NCBI GenBank assembly: GCA_017935525.1
Contig: JAGBHJ010000201.1
Coordinates: forward strand, 1 to 6,333
Direction: 5' to 3'
DNA from: Clostridia bacterium
GTDB taxonomy: Bacteria; Bacillota; Clostridia; HGM11327
DNA length: 6,333 nt
In this document: positions 5,535 through 6,333 of the stretch, one piece after another
How the letters are laid out: every line of letters starts with the position of its first letter
How positions within the stretch are numbered: the first letter of the stretch is position 1
Notes under the pieces: model-generated
What the model was told of the DNA's origin: nothing
Seen by the model: only the letters and a program-made list of their open reading frames with translations
Database searches by the model: none
Program-made: the position numbers and the translations under genes

Positions 5535-6333
5535 TTAGTTTTTTGCCACACCGAGGCGGTGGAAAATGTAAACGGGGACTGCGCTCCAGCCGTGGCACAG
5601 ACTGCCTGCGTTGCCGAAGTCAACGGAGCCCTTTGCAGTTTCCCATACCGTGGTGGAGCCTGCATCCAGCATTATTTTGTAGGTAGCGCGGATCTCATCC
5701 AGTATGTAGTCCCTGTATTTTTCTTTATCCGTAGTCATAAGTGCCTCGTACTTCCATATATTCATGCTGAGGGATGAGGGTGTAGTGTTGCCTGCAACGA
5801 TCTCGTCACAGATCTTGACTGCCTCCTGCTCCGTTACTGCCTTACACAGCACAGCAAGGGAGTTGCCGAGAGTGGTGTATATATTGCCACCCTTAACGTG
5901 GGTAAGAAGTACAGCATCGGATGCAAATTCCTCCCTTATGCGCTTGCGAAGATCGTCTGCCATGCCGGAGTATTTGAATTCTGTGCTTGTTTTATTACAC
6001 ATGACCTCAAGACTGTCCAGCGCCATCACAAACAGGCAGTTTATTACAATGTCGGGAACGGAACTTTCTGCTCTACCCAAGCTACCCTCAAGATGCTCTG
6101 CCCAGTCGTAGAAATTCCAATGCTGTTTTCCTTGGAATTTTTGTATCAAGCCGTTTGTGGAATTTCTGATAAACTCGTCACATACAGTCTCTATTTTGGG
6201 AATGATCTCTTTTGCTAAGGATGTGTCTGTGGTGTGCTCCATGTACTCCCGCATTGCAATGATGTAATAGAAGGAAAATGACGGGATGGTAAGGTCTATT
6301 CCGCAGGGGTAGCAAATGGACAAAAGGTCGTCC
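5535..6333 (-). CDS. Six-hairpin glycosidase, GH78 alpha-L-rhamnosidase-like, C-terminal part (5' end beyond window)
   Basis: The last 265 residues of a longer protein; the frame is open to the window edge (first whole codon 6332-6330). The sequence is mostly helical, as in an (alpha/alpha)6 barrel. Matches to GH78-type enzymes are the pattern around IPSFSFYYIIAMREYM (residues 17-32), WNFYDWAEH (72-80, the W-F-DW signature), STTVWE (226-231), where Glu231 sits at the place of the likely catalytic base, and SLCHGWSAVPVYIF (244-257). The normal role is release of L-rhamnose or a similar sugar from plant or bacterial glycans. The N-terminal domains, which would show a signal peptide and the general acid, are not visible. 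The hydrolase substrate is therefore uncertain, and related six-hairpin glycosidases are possible. It heads the visible part of the first operon. Confidence 0.75.
   Translation of the reverse strand, partial: DDLLSICYPCGIDLTIPSFSFYYIIAMREYMEHTTDTSLAKEIIPKIETVCDEFIRNSTNGLIQKFQGKQHWNFYDWAEHLEGSLGRAESSVPDIVINCLFVMALDSLEVMCNKTSTEFKYSGMADDLRKRIREEFASDAVLLTHVKGGNIYTTLGNSLAVLCKAVTEQEAVKICDEIVAGNTTPSSLSMNIWKYEALMTTDKEKYRDYILDEIRATYKIMLDAGSTTVWETAKGSVDFGNAGSLCHGWSAVPVYIFHRLGVAKN

Noticed and set aside
5518..5598. Longer N-terminus for the GNAT encoded at 5011-5517
   Set aside because: The 27 extra residues are Pro/Arg-rich, overlap the glycosidase coding region and have no good ribosome binding site, while AAGGAG sits 5 nt before the ATG at 5517.
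6321..6323. TTG as start of the glycosidase gene
   Set aside because: The frame stays open to the window edge and the GH78-like sequence is clearly only the C-terminal part of a larger enzyme, so this TTG is an internal Leu codon.

Overview
All convincing genes in this window lie on the minus strand, so transcription runs from high to low coordinates. Strong Shine-Dalgarno sequences (AAGGAG type), tight gene spacing and the protein families suggest a Gram-positive anaerobe of the Clostridia (Ruminococcus/Lachnospiraceae-like gut or rumen bacteria). This is inferred from style, since no taxonomic marker gene is present. The region reads as accessory chromosome rich in small-molecule-modifying enzymes.

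In transcription order, the first group is the C-terminal part of a six-hairpin (GH78, alpha-L-rhamnosidase-like) glycosidase (6333-5535), a GNAT acetyltransferase (5517-5011), an ElaA-type GNAT (5009-4578) and a calcineurin-like metallophosphoesterase (4556-3732). Gaps between these genes are 1 to 21 nt and each gene has its own ribosome binding site, so they look like one operon whose promoter lies outside the window.

An 85-bp gap (3647-3731) then carries a perfect consensus sigma-70/sigma-A promoter (TTGACA, 17 nt, TATAAT) overlapped by two dyad symmetries. It drives a second run of genes: a class I SAM methyltransferase (3646-2888), a Cof-type HAD phosphatase (2871-2122), a cytosolic S41-family serine peptidase homologue (2078-837), a RimJ/RimL-type GNAT overlapping it by 4 bp (840-283), and the N-terminal 72 residues of a small P-loop kinase/ATPase (216-1).

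The most unusual structure is a 35-bp near-perfect direct repeat (34/35). One copy is the true 3' end of the HAD gene (2126-2160). The other is an orphan copy (240-274) between the GNAT and the kinase. The orphan still encodes the HAD C-terminus (NDGVARFIEGNIL, then stop) with nothing in front of it. The S41-GNAT pair therefore sits in a 1,886-bp repeat-to-repeat unit that looks like an insertion or recombination into the HAD 3' end. The S41 gene is also much richer in AT than its neighbours, which supports separate acquisition. A peptidase coupled to a RimL-like acetyltransferase could be a peptide-type toxin or antibiotic resistance module, but that is a hypothesis only.
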